In this document: positions 41,146-50,692 of the stretch, in pieces
How the letters are laid out: each line of letters begins with the position of its first letter
How positions within the stretch are numbered: position 1 is the stretch's first letter
Assembly: GCA_963666535.1 (NCBI GenBank)
Contig: OY762913.1
Location: forward strand, 2,976,001-3,040,000
Origin: G963666535 sp963666535
Lineage (GTDB): Bacteria; Bacillota; Clostridia; Oscillospirales; Oscillospiraceae
Length of the DNA stretch: 64,000 nt
Direction of reading: 5' to 3'
Program-made: the position numbers and the translations under genes
The notes under the pieces: generated by a model
The model's database searches: none
Told to the model about the DNA's origin: nothing
The model's input: only the letters and a program-made list of their open reading frames with translations

Positions 41146-41523
41146 GTGAACACGATAAAAAAACTTCCCGATGCGGAATTTGAAATTATGAAAGTGGTAT
41201 GGGCGAATGAGCCGCCCATTACAACCAGCATCATTATGGAACAGTTAGGCAAAGGAAAAGAATGGAAATCGCAGACCATTCTCACACTTATGGTTCGGTT
41301 GGTAGAACGTGGTTTCCTACGAACTGAAAAGAACAGCAAGGAGCGTACCTATTTTCCGATTATAGGAAAAGAAGATTATCTTAAATTTGAAACGGGCGAC
41401 TTCATGGAACGCTTTCATGGCAATTCCTTTGCCAGCTTGATTACGACGCTGTATGACGGCAAAAAAATAAAGGACAGCGACCTTGACGAACTGGCAAAAC
41501 GGCTGAAAGACCGGAGGGATTGA
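41146..41523 (+). CDS. BlaI/MecI-type repressor, module 2
   Basis: 125 residues from GTG 41146, seven bases after GGAGG. The HTH reads LPDAEFEIMKVVWANEPPIT and WKSQTILTLMVRLVERGFL, the C-terminal region ends LDELAKRLKDRRD. The stop overlaps nothing but lies one base before the M56 start, indicating coupled translation. Confidence 0.93.
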   Translation: MNTIKKLPDAEFEIMKVVWANEPPITTSIIMEQLGKGKEWKSQTILTLMVRLVERGFLRTEKNSKERTYFPIIGKEDYLKFETGDFMERFHGNSFASLITTLYDGKKIKDSDLDELAKRLKDRRD

Positions 41524-41524
41524 T

Positions 41525-43750
41525 GTGGAAACATTTTTAATTCTGTTGTTGCAATGTACCCTGTCCATGTCAATTATAACTCTTCTATATGCGGCGGTTT
41601 TGCCGATTCTTTCAAAGCGGTATGCTCCTAAATGGCGTTACATGGTTTGGCTGGTTATTGCGATTGGCTGGCTTATCCCTTTCCGGCCTTTGATTGAACT
41701 GCCCTTTTTACCTGCACAGAGCGCCGATACACCATTAATACCTGTGCAACTCGCTCCCGCTTCTCCAATGATAAATAATACTGCGGAAGTGTTGACTACC
41801 GCCCATGAAACAGTGGCAAATGCGCCGGAATTATCTGTATGGATGATTGCCATTTTTATTTGGGTGGCAGGGGTAATTTTCATGTTGGCCTATCACGTTC
41901 TGCGCCACAGACATTTTATAAAAATCGTAGGCCGCTGGAGCGAAGCTGTCACTACGCCAGAAATTTTAAATTTAATGGACGCTCTGAAACAGGAACAAGG
42001 GATTAAAGCCAAAATTGAGTACAAAACCTGTTCCAGTGTTTCTAGCCCTATGATGGTTGGCTTTTTTCATCCGGTCGTGTTGATGCCGCCCGTGCAGCTA
42101 TCAGAAAACGAATTGGCCCTTATTCTGAGGCACGAACTGACCCACTTCAAGCGGCATGATCTGTGGTATAAAGCTATGATTTTAACCGCAACTGTTTTGC
42201 ACTGGTTTAACCCTGCAGCTTATATCATGGCAAGATCAGCTTCGGTACAATGTGAAATATCCTGTGACGCTCTTGTGCTGCGAAATGCGGATATGCAAAC
42301 ACGCAAGCAATATGGTGAAACGATTATCGCGGTTGTACGGGCCGGCAGGACACACCAAACCGCACTGTCAACTAATTTTTATGGAGGAAAACGAGGGATG
42401 AAAAATCGAATAACGTCCATGTTAGACAGTAAACGCAAAAAAGCCGGCGTGTCTGTTCTTTGTGTCGTGCTGGCTGGAATTATGCTTACAGGAGCAACAC
42501 TGGTTTCCGCCGGAAGCCAAGCTGCTTTCATCCCAAACACGGCATTCACGGAGGAAGAATACGGAAAGCTCTTAGCCCTGCGGTTTGATGGCTATGAGAA
42601 TATGAGCGTGGCTGAATTTCAGCAAAAAGTATGGGAAGCTAGGGATACAGCAGAATATATGGAATTACTAGAGCGATTTGATAAGGATGACCAGTTGTGT
42701 GAAATGAAAGATACGAATGAGATTGCATCCTTTTTATTTTATGAATTAACCCCACTTACGGCCGAAAATTGGGAATCCTGGTGCTATAGCGACGCAGGTA
42801 TGACAAACTATGAAGATTCTGATAATGCGCAATTTGAGTATAGCTGCACTCTGTCCATTTTGAACGCCAATCAATTGACCGTTCATGAATATGATAAAAC
42901 ACGCCGGGGCGTAATTAATGAACTTTCTGCATTCTTTCAAGAACGGACAAAAGAAGAATTGCAAGACGAACCGGCAATAAGGGATTCTTTTGATGCCGAA
43001 ATTGAGAGCTTGACAAAGAAATGGAGCAGTGAAAGTTTGTCTGTTAGCATAGAATATTTCTTTTTACCATTAATACCGCACGAAGATAATCAAACTTCCT
43101 TGTCTGGAGATGATTCTTTCATTGAAGAACGTGAATATCCGAATGGAACGGAGAAGGACTATAGTTCTTTGCTGAAGCTTATGACAGCGGATTATAAGAG
43201 CCGGACAGTAGAGGACTTTAACGCTGACGTTTTGGACTGGGCAAATGAAAATTATGAGAGAATGGAGCGCATAAACACCGATACCGCTTGGAATGGTTTT
43301 GCCGTTTCTCTGTCACCGGAGGAACTCTCCTTTGTAACACTTACTGTAAACTGTTCTGGTTCGGAAAATGCGGCTTTGATTAAGAGCAGTCGTACCGGAA
43401 AGGCTAAAGAGGATATTGGATTCAGCGATTCCCTCCCGGAAAAAACATTGAAGCAGGAGAGTCAAATTAGGGCATGGTGTTCGCTATATTATCAAGGCTC
43501 CTATCATATAACGGACGATATCCATATGACGGTTGGAGAACGTGACTACTGTGTTGGTGGGGTTATCAGCGATATCCAAAAGTATTGGGATGAAACAAGC
43601 CTTGACGAGCTTTTGACTATGAGCAAGCAGGATATACTTGCAAAGCTCGAAGGCATTGCGGCGCAGTACAGCAACGACTTAATCACTATATCCATCATTC
43701 CGGATCAAGTCAGCTTTGATGTAATGAATGAACGTAGTAACAATGAGTAA
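41525..43750 (+). CDS. BlaR1-like M56 metallopeptidase, module 2
   Basis: 741 residues from GTG 41525 with GGAGGG before it. Helices at the N-terminus, the zinc site HELTH in LILRHELTHFKRHD, and CDALVLRN. A fifth helix (VLCVVLAGIMLTGATLVSA) precedes an outer domain of about 400 residues beginning FTEEEYGKLLALRFDGYENM, clearly related to the module 1 ectodomain but strongly diverged. No SxxK/KTG transpeptidase motifs, so β-lactam sensing is not evident. Confidence 0.88.
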   Translation: METFLILLLQCTLSMSIITLLYAAVLPILSKRYAPKWRYMVWLVIAIGWLIPFRPLIELPFLPAQSADTPLIPVQLAPASPMINNTAEVLTTAHETVANAPELSVWMIAIFIWVAGVIFMLAYHVLRHRHFIKIVGRWSEAVTTPEILNLMDALKQEQGIKAKIEYKTCSSVSSPMMVGFFHPVVLMPPVQLSENELALILRHELTHFKRHDLWYKAMILTATVLHWFNPAAYIMARSASVQCEISCDALVLRNADMQTRKQYGETIIAVVRAGRTHQTALSTNFYGGKRGMKNRITSMLDSKRKKAGVSVLCVVLAGIMLTGATLVSAGSQAAFIPNTAFTEEEYGKLLALRFDGYENMSVAEFQQKVWEARDTAEYMELLERFDKDDQLCEMKDTNEIASFLFYELTPLTAENWESWCYSDAGMTNYEDSDNAQFEYSCTLSILNANQLTVHEYDKTRRGVINELSAFFQERTKEELQDEPAIRDSFDAEIESLTKKWSSESLSVSIEYFFLPLIPHEDNQTSLSGDDSFIEEREYPNGTEKDYSSLLKLMTADYKSRTVEDFNADVLDWANENYERMERINTDTAWNGFAVSLSPEELSFVTLTVNCSGSENAALIKSSRTGKAKEDIGFSDSLPEKTLKQESQIRAWCSLYYQGSYHITDDIHMTVGERDYCVGGVISDIQKYWDETSLDELLTMSKQDILAKLEGIAAQYSNDLITISIIPDQVSFDVMNERSNNE

Positions 43751-43819
43751 TTCATGTTTCCTGCAAGTCACGGAAAATAAAATAGCCGTTGTTTAGACGG
43801 GTAAAGCATAGTTAGTTGT

Positions 43820-43858
43820 AAGCAGCGGTTTTGAAATTAAAATTCAAAGCCGCTGCTT
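43820..43858 (+). terminator. Terminator of BlaI/R module 2
   Basis: AAGCAGCGGTTTTGAA faces TTCAAAGCCGCTGCTT, then TGTTTT. It is the same hairpin as at 40922-40965, pointing to duplication of the operon with its terminator. Confidence 0.85.
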
Positions 43859-43938
43859 TGTTTTAAAAAGGCATATAGCAGAGGGTGCGGAGCTTTTGTC
43901 ATTCTGCAACGTGATTTGTATCGTAAGAACTCTTTATA

Positions 43939-43978
43939 ACCGCTTGTAAAGGGCACAAATGCCCCACAGCGGCTTTTT
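43939..43978 (+). terminator. Nested hairpin with T5 tail
   Basis: CCGCT/AGCGG encloses GGGCA-caaa-TGCCC and is followed by CTTTTT. It lies in the 328-base gap between module 2 and the VirB4 remnant, which has no other feature. Confidence 0.6.
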
Positions 43979-44078
43979 ATCCTTGGAGTGGTACATTTCT
44001 TCAACTCATGCTCAGAGCCTTTTGTGGGGCGTATTTTGTTTTCTTTTCTGCTTATAATCTTTTAATTGCAAAACTGCT

Positions 44079-45417
44079 CTAACACGCTATTTTCTTGTTG
44101 TTCCCGAAAGTGACAGATAAGAATTTGCTCTCGGCGCCCTGGCACATGGAGTGGAGCCCCAGCAGAATTTTCTGCAGAAGCTCCAGCGTATAAAGCTGGT
44201 GTTTTTCTCTGTCATAGTGCTGATATTCATCCTCAATCAGCGCGTACAGGTCAGAGAGGATGGGATACTGCTCCGCGGACAGCTTGGCGAAATCCGTGCG
44301 GTCGCTGATGCCCCATTTGTCATAGAGCTTGCCCAGCATAATTTTGATTACGTCAGTGTGGCGGTCGGCAAAATCCTTGTAGCAACGGAAAAAATCTTTC
44401 AGGAAAGAAATGTGCTGACTGAGCTTGGTGCGCTGCCGGAATGTCTGCGGCGCGTCCCCATCACCAGCGCCACCGCCCTCATCCCAGGTCTTTGGTTCCA
44501 GTGGATTTATCATATACTGTCCGCTCATGAGATCGACGAAGCAGCTGCCGAGATTTTCGGCAAGCTCGACATATTCGTGCTCTGGATCAAGACAAATTAC
44601 ATTTTTTCCCGATTCGAGGATATTGCAGAGTATCAGCTTCAGGAGATAGCTCTTTCCTTGACCGCTGTTTCCCAAAATGAGGATGTTGGCGTTGGTCTTA
44701 TCATCGTCGCGCTGGTCAAAGTCCGCGATGATGTTACTCCCAAATTTATCCCGCCCAAGGCAGAAGCCGTGGGCATCTGTTTTGCCGGAGTAGTTGAAGA
44801 GATACAGGTTGGCAACGGAGCTGGCTGGCAGTACGCGTTCGAACTGGCTGCCGAAGACGTTGTGTCCTGCCGGGCCGACCGCCAGAAAGCACTCCTGCTG
44901 ACGGAGCAGAAGCCGATCCACATTGAGCTTTGAGCGCACCAGCTCAGTCAGTATGTCGGTCTGGAGGAGCTTCAGACTGTCTGGGTCGTGGGCGGTCAAT
45001 TCAATGTAAACGGCACAGTGTAGGAACGGTTCACGGTTGCGGTGCATGGAGGACACCAGCGTCGCCCGTCCTGCAGGTTGCTTTCCGCGGGACGGTCTGC
45101 TGGAGGTCCGTTGTGCTATTCCGGCTCATACGGTTTTTGTTGGCGGCATTGTGAACAATCTTTTTTCCCTCGGCTGCCGTGACCTGCCGGGTGTAGATGC
45201 GCAGGGTGATGCCATCCTTTTCGCCGAGATGCCGCAGGATCGCCTGCTCGTCGGTTGAGGTGGGATATTCGCGCAAGGCCCAGATACAGCGGTAGGTGTT
45301 CCCGCAGATGAAATGGTCGGTCTGAAATTTGATGATGTCCGGCGCGATCATATCGAGGAAATCCTTGATCCTGGCATCCTCCTGCAGACGAGCTTTTGCT
45401 TTCGGCTGTTTTGCCAT
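44079..45417 (-). pseudogene. VirB4-type conjugation ATPase, frameshifted and truncated
   Basis: The N-terminal part (45417 to about 45085) starts MAKQPKAKARLQEDARIKDF and is shifted out of frame near 45060-45090, where AESNLQD and ATLVSSMHRNREPFLH continue it in other frames. The ATPase part has Walker A GNSGQGKSYLLKLI and VICLDPEHEYVELAE. It ends abruptly after GAESKFLSVTFGN, before Walker B, so about 250 residues are missing. It was the energy source of a type IV secretion-like conjugation system in an integrative element. Not functional as it stands. Confidence 0.85.
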
Positions 45418-45561
45418 AGAGCATACTTCCTTTCTTTTGACTCTGAATATTGAAAAAGCCGCCACATTCCTGTGACGGCGCTAATATTTTGCGGTATGGA
45501 CATGGTATAATGAGCTTATATGTTTTTGTGTTGTTTGTATTATTAAGGAGATTTTGCTTGC

Positions 45562-46179
45562 ATGAATGAGAGAGTAAAGAAAGCGATTAGCAATTTACAA
45601 AAAAACAATATGGCAGGCTTTTACGTTGAAAGCAGACAGGAATTGCTTTCCCTGCTTTCTACGCTGCTTGTTGAGGGTGAAAAGATTGGCTGCGGGGATT
45701 CCGTCACATTGGAGGAAACCGGGGTGTTCGAATATCTCCGAAACGGAGGCTATACTTTTTATGATAAACATCGGCAAAGTTTAACTTCAGAGGAAAAGCG
45801 AAAACTATATCTTAACAACTTTGACGCAGATACGTTTGTTACGGGGACAAACGCTGTTACTATGGATGGGAAGCTGTTTAACATCGACGGAAACGGTAGC
45901 CGCGTTGCTCCTATGATTTACGGGCCCAGGCAGGTCATTGTTGTCGTCGGCATGAATAAATTAGTTGATACCGTAGAAGATGCTGTTCGGCGAACAAGGC
46001 AAGTTGCAGCACCGCTGGATGCTAAACGGCTTAAAAAGAATACGCCATGTGTAAAACTCGGCAGGTGCATCGACTGCAAGCATGAACAGCGCATCTGCAA
46101 TGATTTTGTCCTGATAGCACGGCAATTTTCAAAGGATCGGATTAAAGTGATTTTTATAAACGGAGATTATGGTTATTGA
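45562..46179 (+). CDS. LUD-domain (YkgG/LutC-like) protein
   Basis: 205 residues with the LUD fold pattern: IGCGDSVTLEETGVFEYLR, FVTGTNAVTMDGKLFNIDG, and VIVVVGMNKLVDTVEDAV. A Cys cluster follows (CVKLGRCIDCKHEQRIC), as in many clostridial LUD proteins. LUD proteins take part in lactate oxidation in LutABC, but lone members like this have no proven role. AAGGAG precedes ATG 45562 by 11 bases and TATAAT near 45508 is a possible -10 box. Confidence 0.85.
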   Translation: MNERVKKAISNLQKNNMAGFYVESRQELLSLLSTLLVEGEKIGCGDSVTLEETGVFEYLRNGGYTFYDKHRQSLTSEEKRKLYLNNFDADTFVTGTNAVTMDGKLFNIDGNGSRVAPMIYGPRQVIVVVGMNKLVDTVEDAVRRTRQVAAPLDAKRLKKNTPCVKLGRCIDCKHEQRICNDFVLIARQFSKDRIKVIFINGDYGY

Positions 46180-46254
46180 TAGACGTCTCATCATGAGCAT
46201 GGTGTGTATTTAATTTGTCGGGCGGATAATTTTTTAAGGAGGCGACCGAAGAAC

Positions 46255-47778
46255 ATGAAGAACAGAACCTATATCGCAATTGACTTGAAATCCTTCTACG
46301 CTTCGGTCGAGTGTATGGAGCGGGGGCTTGACCCGCTGACCACCAATCTTGTTGTCGCTGACGCAAGCCGTACTGAAAAAACTATCTGTCTCGCCGTTTC
46401 TCCCTCCCTCAAAGCCTACGGCATCCCCGGCAGGGCAAGATTATTCGAAGTCGTGCAGAAGGTTAAGGAAGTCAACGCCGCACGGCTGCGCACGGCACCG
46501 GGAAGAGTCTTTTGCGGGGCTTCCTTCAGTGATACGGAATTGAAATTCTCGCCGGGCATTTCTGTGGACTATATTATTGCGCCGCCGCAAATGGCGCTCT
46601 ATATGGAGTACAGTACACGCATTTACAATATTTATTTAAAGTATATTGCGCCCGATGATATCCACGTCTACTCCATTGACGAGGTATTCATTGATGCCAC
46701 CGATTACCTGAACACCTACAAGATTTCAGCCCGTGAGCTTGTTACGGAAATGATTCTGGATGTTTTAAGCAAGACAGGCATTACAGCGACTGCTGGAATC
46801 GGCACAAACCTGTACCTTGCCAAGATCGCAATGGATATTCAGGCAAAGCACATACCGGCTGACAAAAACGGCATGCGGATTGCCGTGTTGGACGAAATGA
46901 GCTACCGGCGCTTGCTGTGGTCGCACCGGCCTCTTACAGATTTTTGGCGCGTCGGAAGAGGATATGCCAAGAAACTGGAGGAAAATGGGCTCTTTACGAT
47001 GGGGAATATTGCAAGATGCTCTCTCGGTAAGCCCACCGATCATTACAACGAGGATTTGCTATACAAGCTGTTCGGCATTAATGCTGAGCTTTTGATTGAT
47101 CATGCGTGGGGATGGGAGCCCTGTACCATCTCCGATAGTAAAGCGTACAAGCCAAGCACAAACAGCATTGGATCGGGGCAGGTGCTGCAACATCCCTATT
47201 CCTTTGATAAAGCCAAACTGATTGTGCGGGAAATGACCGATTTGCTGGTGCTTGATTTGGTTGATAAAAGGCTTGTGACGGACCAGCTTGTTTTGACTGT
47301 CGGCTATGATATTGAAAATCTGACCGATTCGAAGATTAAGACACTATACTGCGGGGTGGTCACCACCGATCATTATGGGCGCGCCGTTCCGAAATCCGCA
47401 CATGGGACGGCCAACCTCGGCAGACAGACATCCTCTACTAAGCTCATTTTAGATGCCGTTACAGAGCTGTTTGAGCGTATCGTGGATAAAAATCTTCTGG
47501 TTAGAAGGATCAACATCACGGTGAATCATGTGGTGGATGAAGGAACCGTTCAGAAGACGAATAGCTTTGAACAGATCGACCTCTTTACAGATTACGCGGT
47601 CGTTCAGGCGAAAAAAGAGGCTGAAGAAGCCGAGCTTGCACGAGAAAAAAAGATGCAGAAAGCAATGCTGGAGATAAAGAAAAAACACGGCAAGAACGCC
47701 ATTTTACGGGGCATGAATCTGGAAGAAGGCGCAACCACATTTGACCGGAACAAACAGATCGGAGGGCATAAAGCATGA
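46255..47778 (+). CDS. Y-family DNA polymerase (UmuC/DinB-like)
   Basis: 507 residues. The catalytic motifs are IAIDLKSFYASVEC (first Asp) and VYSIDEVFIDATDY (Asp-Glu pair), with AGIGTNLYLAKIAMD in the palm and a helix-hairpin-helix region WRVGRGYAKKLEENGLFTMG. A little-finger domain and a Lys/Glu-rich C-terminal tail follow. AAGGAGG stands 11 bases before ATG 46255. It makes error-prone lesion bypass. The YolD-like partner begins at its last codons, the usual arrangement on mobile elements of Firmicutes. Confidence 0.92.
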   Translation: MKNRTYIAIDLKSFYASVECMERGLDPLTTNLVVADASRTEKTICLAVSPSLKAYGIPGRARLFEVVQKVKEVNAARLRTAPGRVFCGASFSDTELKFSPGISVDYIIAPPQMALYMEYSTRIYNIYLKYIAPDDIHVYSIDEVFIDATDYLNTYKISARELVTEMILDVLSKTGITATAGIGTNLYLAKIAMDIQAKHIPADKNGMRIAVLDEMSYRRLLWSHRPLTDFWRVGRGYAKKLEENGLFTMGNIARCSLGKPTDHYNEDLLYKLFGINAELLIDHAWGWEPCTISDSKAYKPSTNSIGSGQVLQHPYSFDKAKLIVREMTDLLVLDLVDKRLVTDQLVLTVGYDIENLTDSKIKTLYCGVVTTDHYGRAVPKSAHGTANLGRQTSSTKLILDAVTELFERIVDKNLLVRRINITVNHVVDEGTVQKTNSFEQIDLFTDYAVVQAKKEAEEAELAREKKMQKAMLEIKKKHGKNAILRGMNLEEGATTFDRNKQIGGHKA

Positions 47779-48203
47779 CAGGACCATATGATGATATCAT
47801 CAGTCTACCGCACCATGTCTCTGCGACACGCCCTCATATGACGGCTGGTGACCGTGCGGCTCAGTTTTCTCCTTTCGCCGCACTGACTGGCTATGATGCC
47901 GCCATCAAAGAAACAGCGAGATTGACTGATAAAAAATTGGAACTGGACGAATCCATGAAGGACGTTTTAAGCAGGAGGCTGCAAATTATAGCAGATTGGA
48001 TGAAAAAGCGTCCCGAAATTTCAATCACTTACTTTCAGCCGGACATGAAGAAGAGTGGCGGCGCTTACGTAACTGCCATCGGCACGGTGAAAAAGATAGA
48101 CGAATACGAACGGATTGTCATTATGACCGATGGCACAGCGATCCCCATTGATGAAATAATCAGCATAGATGGGCGGATATTCGAATCTGTATCTGACGGA
48201 TAA
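47775..48203 (+). CDS. YolD-like protein
   Basis: 142 residues; it overlaps the polymerase stop by four bases (ATGA). AGDRAAQFSPFAALTGYD is a family hallmark, and the C-terminal VTAIGTVKKIDEYERIVIMT with IPIDEIISID forms the YolD β-domain. YolD-like proteins regulate or assist Y-family polymerases. Confidence 0.88.
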   Translation: MTGPYDDIISLPHHVSATRPHMTAGDRAAQFSPFAALTGYDAAIKETARLTDKKLELDESMKDVLSRRLQIIADWMKKRPEISITYFQPDMKKSGGAYVTAIGTVKKIDEYERIVIMTDGTAIPIDEIISIDGRIFESVSDG

Positions 48204-48268
48204 ATAACATTTGGCGTCTTTTGCCCGTCAGTATTATAAACTGCGTTGGCTCACGGTCGATTGAGTGC

Positions 48269-48856
48269 TCACTCTCCGAGAATCACCCAACGCTCACCGT
48301 CAAAATCCTCATACTGTTCTGTGGTGACATTCTGCTCATAGTAAACACCCAGCAGCCGTTTGATGTCCGCTTCGTTTGCCCGCCTTGCGGTAAAGCCCTG
48401 ATCCTTCAGGCTTTTTTCAATCCGGGAGAGATACGGCAATACATCGGTTTCTTTTTCGTCGCGCAGACGGATGACAATGAGGAATTCCCGTGCGGTTGCC
48501 ATCTGCACCTGCATCCGGTCCAGGTTTGCCGCGTCCTGCTGCAGCAATTTTCGGATGACAGGGTTCTGCTCAGTATCCGTGCGGCACCGCAGAAAACCTT
48601 TGTTGTCCTCAAAGTTCTCTCGGGAATTCAGGCAGAGTATTTCGATCTCCGCGATACCCTTGAGAACGTTCATCAGGGCATAGATCCGCGCCCCGACGCT
48701 GGTGTCGGACAGGACGCTGATATTCGGCGGCTTGATCACAAAAAGCACCAGCCTTCCATGGCTGATTGCCAGACTGTAATCGGTAATATCAATAATATTC
48801 ATGAGCTGGCGGGTAGAGACTTTTTCCTTTGCCGCCTGTTTTCCTTTTCTGTTCAT
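48269..48856 (-). CDS. Conjugative-element protein of unknown role
   Basis: 195 residues, soluble, in one intact frame: MNRKGKQAAKEKVSTRQLMN, then DYSLAISHGRLVLFVIKPPN and DRMQVQMATAREFLIVIRLR. The text resembles the N-terminal accessory part of VirB4/TraC-type proteins in clostridial conjugative elements. It lies among decayed genes of that module on the same strand. The exact family is not certain. Confidence 0.65.
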   Translation of the reverse strand: MNRKGKQAAKEKVSTRQLMNIIDITDYSLAISHGRLVLFVIKPPNISVLSDTSVGARIYALMNVLKGIAEIEILCLNSRENFEDNKGFLRCRTDTEQNPVIRKLLQQDAANLDRMQVQMATAREFLIVIRLRDEKETDVLPYLSRIEKSLKDQGFTARRANEADIKRLLGVYYEQNVTTEQYEDFDGERWVILGE

Positions 48857-48919
48857 ATAGCAAACCCTCCAAAAATGATAAGGCCCGCAAGTTAAACCTG
48901 TGGGCCTTACTTCAGGATG

Positions 48920-49301
48920 TTATTCGGCGGCGTTTCCGCTGTTTGGCTCATTGCTGCTCTCAGAAGAGGCATCCGTCTGTTCCGGCTGCGCCTCCTGCGT
49001 CTCAAATCTGTCCAGCTCCTGCTCGATCAGACCGACAACAAATTCTCTGTTTGAGCTTAGGGTGCTTGGTAAGATAATCCTTTACCCGCTGAAAAAATTC
49101 CTCCGACACCTGAAACGCCAGGGTTCTGTTGTTGCTGTTCATATCTGTTCCACCTTTCTCATTTGTTTTTGGATTGAAGTGTTCTTCGAGTACCATCTGG
49201 ATATATTAGTTCATCGTCTGTTGCAGCAGTTCCTGCTCCGCTTTCACCTTTTCGTGCAGGTCGGGCGGCACCTTAACGGTGATGCCACGCAGTTCAGCCA
49301 T
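48920..49301 (-). pseudogene. Ribbon-helix-helix-like mobile-element protein, two lesions
   Basis: Start ATG 49301 with AAAGGAG before it: MAELRGITVKVPPDLHEKVK and then T-M-N-stop-Y-I-Q-M, where one expects GAA for the TAA codon. The frame goes on through NRTLAFQVSEEFFQRVKDYL until a one-base shift near 48990-49030, after which EFVVGLIEQELDRFE and an acidic tail end at 48920. One nonsense change and one extra base inactivate it. Confidence 0.7.
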
Positions 49302-49385
49302 TTTGCATTTCTCCTTTCCTGTGCTTTGCAAGCCAAGTATATTGGAATGCTTGGCAATAGCTATTACCAACACCAACAATGATTC

Positions 49386-50112
49386 TTATGGAAACGAAGC
49401 ACAATGTTGCGTTTCGTTGCGGCGGCATTTATACCATCGGTAGACCTGTTGCCGCCCGATAAAATACGCGAATGCGTACCGAATAAAATCGAGAATGCTG
49501 GTGTCCTCGAAGCGGATGGACAAAAAGGCGTAGATCGCCGTGATGACGATGGGCGGCAGGAACCAGAGCTGCAAGATCATATTCTTTCTGCCGGTACAGA
49601 TCGTCGGTCATCTTCTGCACGTAGTACAGCTCCGTGTGGATGCTCGGAGGAATGATGCCGTGGGTCTGATATAAATCCCTGGCGATGCAATCGATGATGT
49701 GAAGCTGGCTCCACTCGCCGGACAGTTCGCCCTTTTTGTATGCCATCTGTTCCTTGTTCGGAGGTGTGCGCTTGCGTTCATTGGGGATATCCACGTTGTT
49801 CATACGGTTGATCTCGGTTTTGCAGCTCTCGGCCATGGCGTCAAAATAATCCTGCATGTCGATACGGGAGCCCTGCCAATTCACACCGCAGAGACGAATG
49901 TCTTTTGTCGGCTGGTCTGAAAAATACTGCTCGGGGCGTTTCCCCAGCTCCTGCCACAGCTTCTCCCGCGCCTCATAGCGGTCGTCGGCCTCTACCTTGA
50001 CGGCCAGATCACAATATTCTCCGTACTCCGGGGAGAAATAGGAAAAAAATTTCAGCGTAGGTGGTGTTCACGGGCCCATCCCTCCGATCCTGAATGATAT
50101 GGTGTGCTTCAT
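49386..50112 (-). pseudogene. Frameshifted conjugative-element gene(s)
   Basis: ATG 50112 follows AAGGAGGTCAGC and reads MKHTISFR, then shifts near a run of seven T at about 50043-50049 to SYFSPEYGEYCDLAVKVEAD and RYEAREKLWQELGKRPEQYF. The same frame goes on through IDMQDYFDAMAESCKTEINR to TELYYVQKMTDDLYRQK, then a second shift near 49590 leads to a membrane part (LWFLPPIVITAIYAFL, YAFAYFIGRQQVYRW). It may represent one or two genes of the conjugation region; I do not recognise the family. Confidence 0.6.
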
Positions 50113-50173
50113 TGTGCTGACCTCCTTCTTAAATTTGCTAGCCAGTGTTTTTCGGGTTTTAGTAATGAAAAAA

Positions 50174-50197
50174 GCACATCGATTTTATTCGATGTGC
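50174..50197 (-). terminator. Hairpin with T-tract on the minus strand
   Basis: GCACATCGA and TCGATGTGC form a 9-bp stem over TTTTAT; read on the minus strand it ends in CTTTTTTC. Confidence 0.6.
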
Positions 50198-50255
50198 CTC
50201 TGCGCCGATTTAAAACACGGGGTTTGCATCGCTTATTGCGATTCCCAAATTTCTA

Positions 50256-50316
50256 TTGACTTTTTGGTTTATTCCGGGTAAACTTAACATATGGTTTATT
50301 GTCTATAAACCATATG
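50256..50316 (+). promoter_or_regulatory. Promoter and dyads of BlaI operon 3
   Basis: TTGACT (50256-50261), 17 bases, TAAACT (50279-50284). A perfect 12-bp dyad CATATGGTTTAT / ATAAACCATATG spans 50288-50316, and a shorter GTTTA / TAAAC pair (50267-50283) overlaps the promoter. The half-site differs from modules 1 and 2, so the three repressors probably do not cross-regulate. Confidence 0.8.
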
Positions 50317-50327
50317 GAGGTATTTCA

Positions 50328-50690
50328 ATGGATGAACTAAAATTAGGTGTGGTGGAATCCCGCTTTGCGGATATTGTCTGGCAGAATGAGCCTCTGCCGT
50401 CCGGCGAACTGGTTAAGCTTTGCGAGAAGGAGCTTAGCTGGAAGAAGCCTACAACCTATACCGTTCTGCGGAAGCTCTGTGAGCGCGGCATTTTTCAGAA
50501 CAGGGACGGCATTGTAACTACCCTGATCTCAAGGCAGGAGTTTTATGGGATTCAAGGTGAAAAGCTTGTGGAGGAAGCCTTTAACGGCTCTCTTCCTGCT
50601 TTTATTGCTGCGTTTACCCGTCGCAAAGCCCTGTCTCTGGAGGAAATTGCGGAGATTCGGCGGATGATTGACGCTCACGGGGAGGGATAG
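50328..50690 (+). CDS. BlaI/MecI-type repressor, module 3
   Basis: 120 residues from ATG 50328, with GGAGG seven bases before it inside the end of the dyad. HTH: SRFADIVWQNEPLPSGELVK and WKKPTTYTVLRKLCERGIFQ. The C-terminal part LSLEEIAEIRRMIDAHGEG ends two bases before the M56 start. Confidence 0.92.
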   Translation: MDELKLGVVESRFADIVWQNEPLPSGELVKLCEKELSWKKPTTYTVLRKLCERGIFQNRDGIVTTLISRQEFYGIQGEKLVEEAFNGSLPAFIAAFTRRKALSLEEIAEIRRMIDAHGEG

Positions 50691-50692
50691 GC

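Noticed and set aside
38310..43750. Modules 1 and 2 as a β-lactamase resistance locus
   Set aside because: No β-lactamase or PBP gene lies near, and the outer domains lack the SxxK, SxN and KTG motifs of penicillin sensors.
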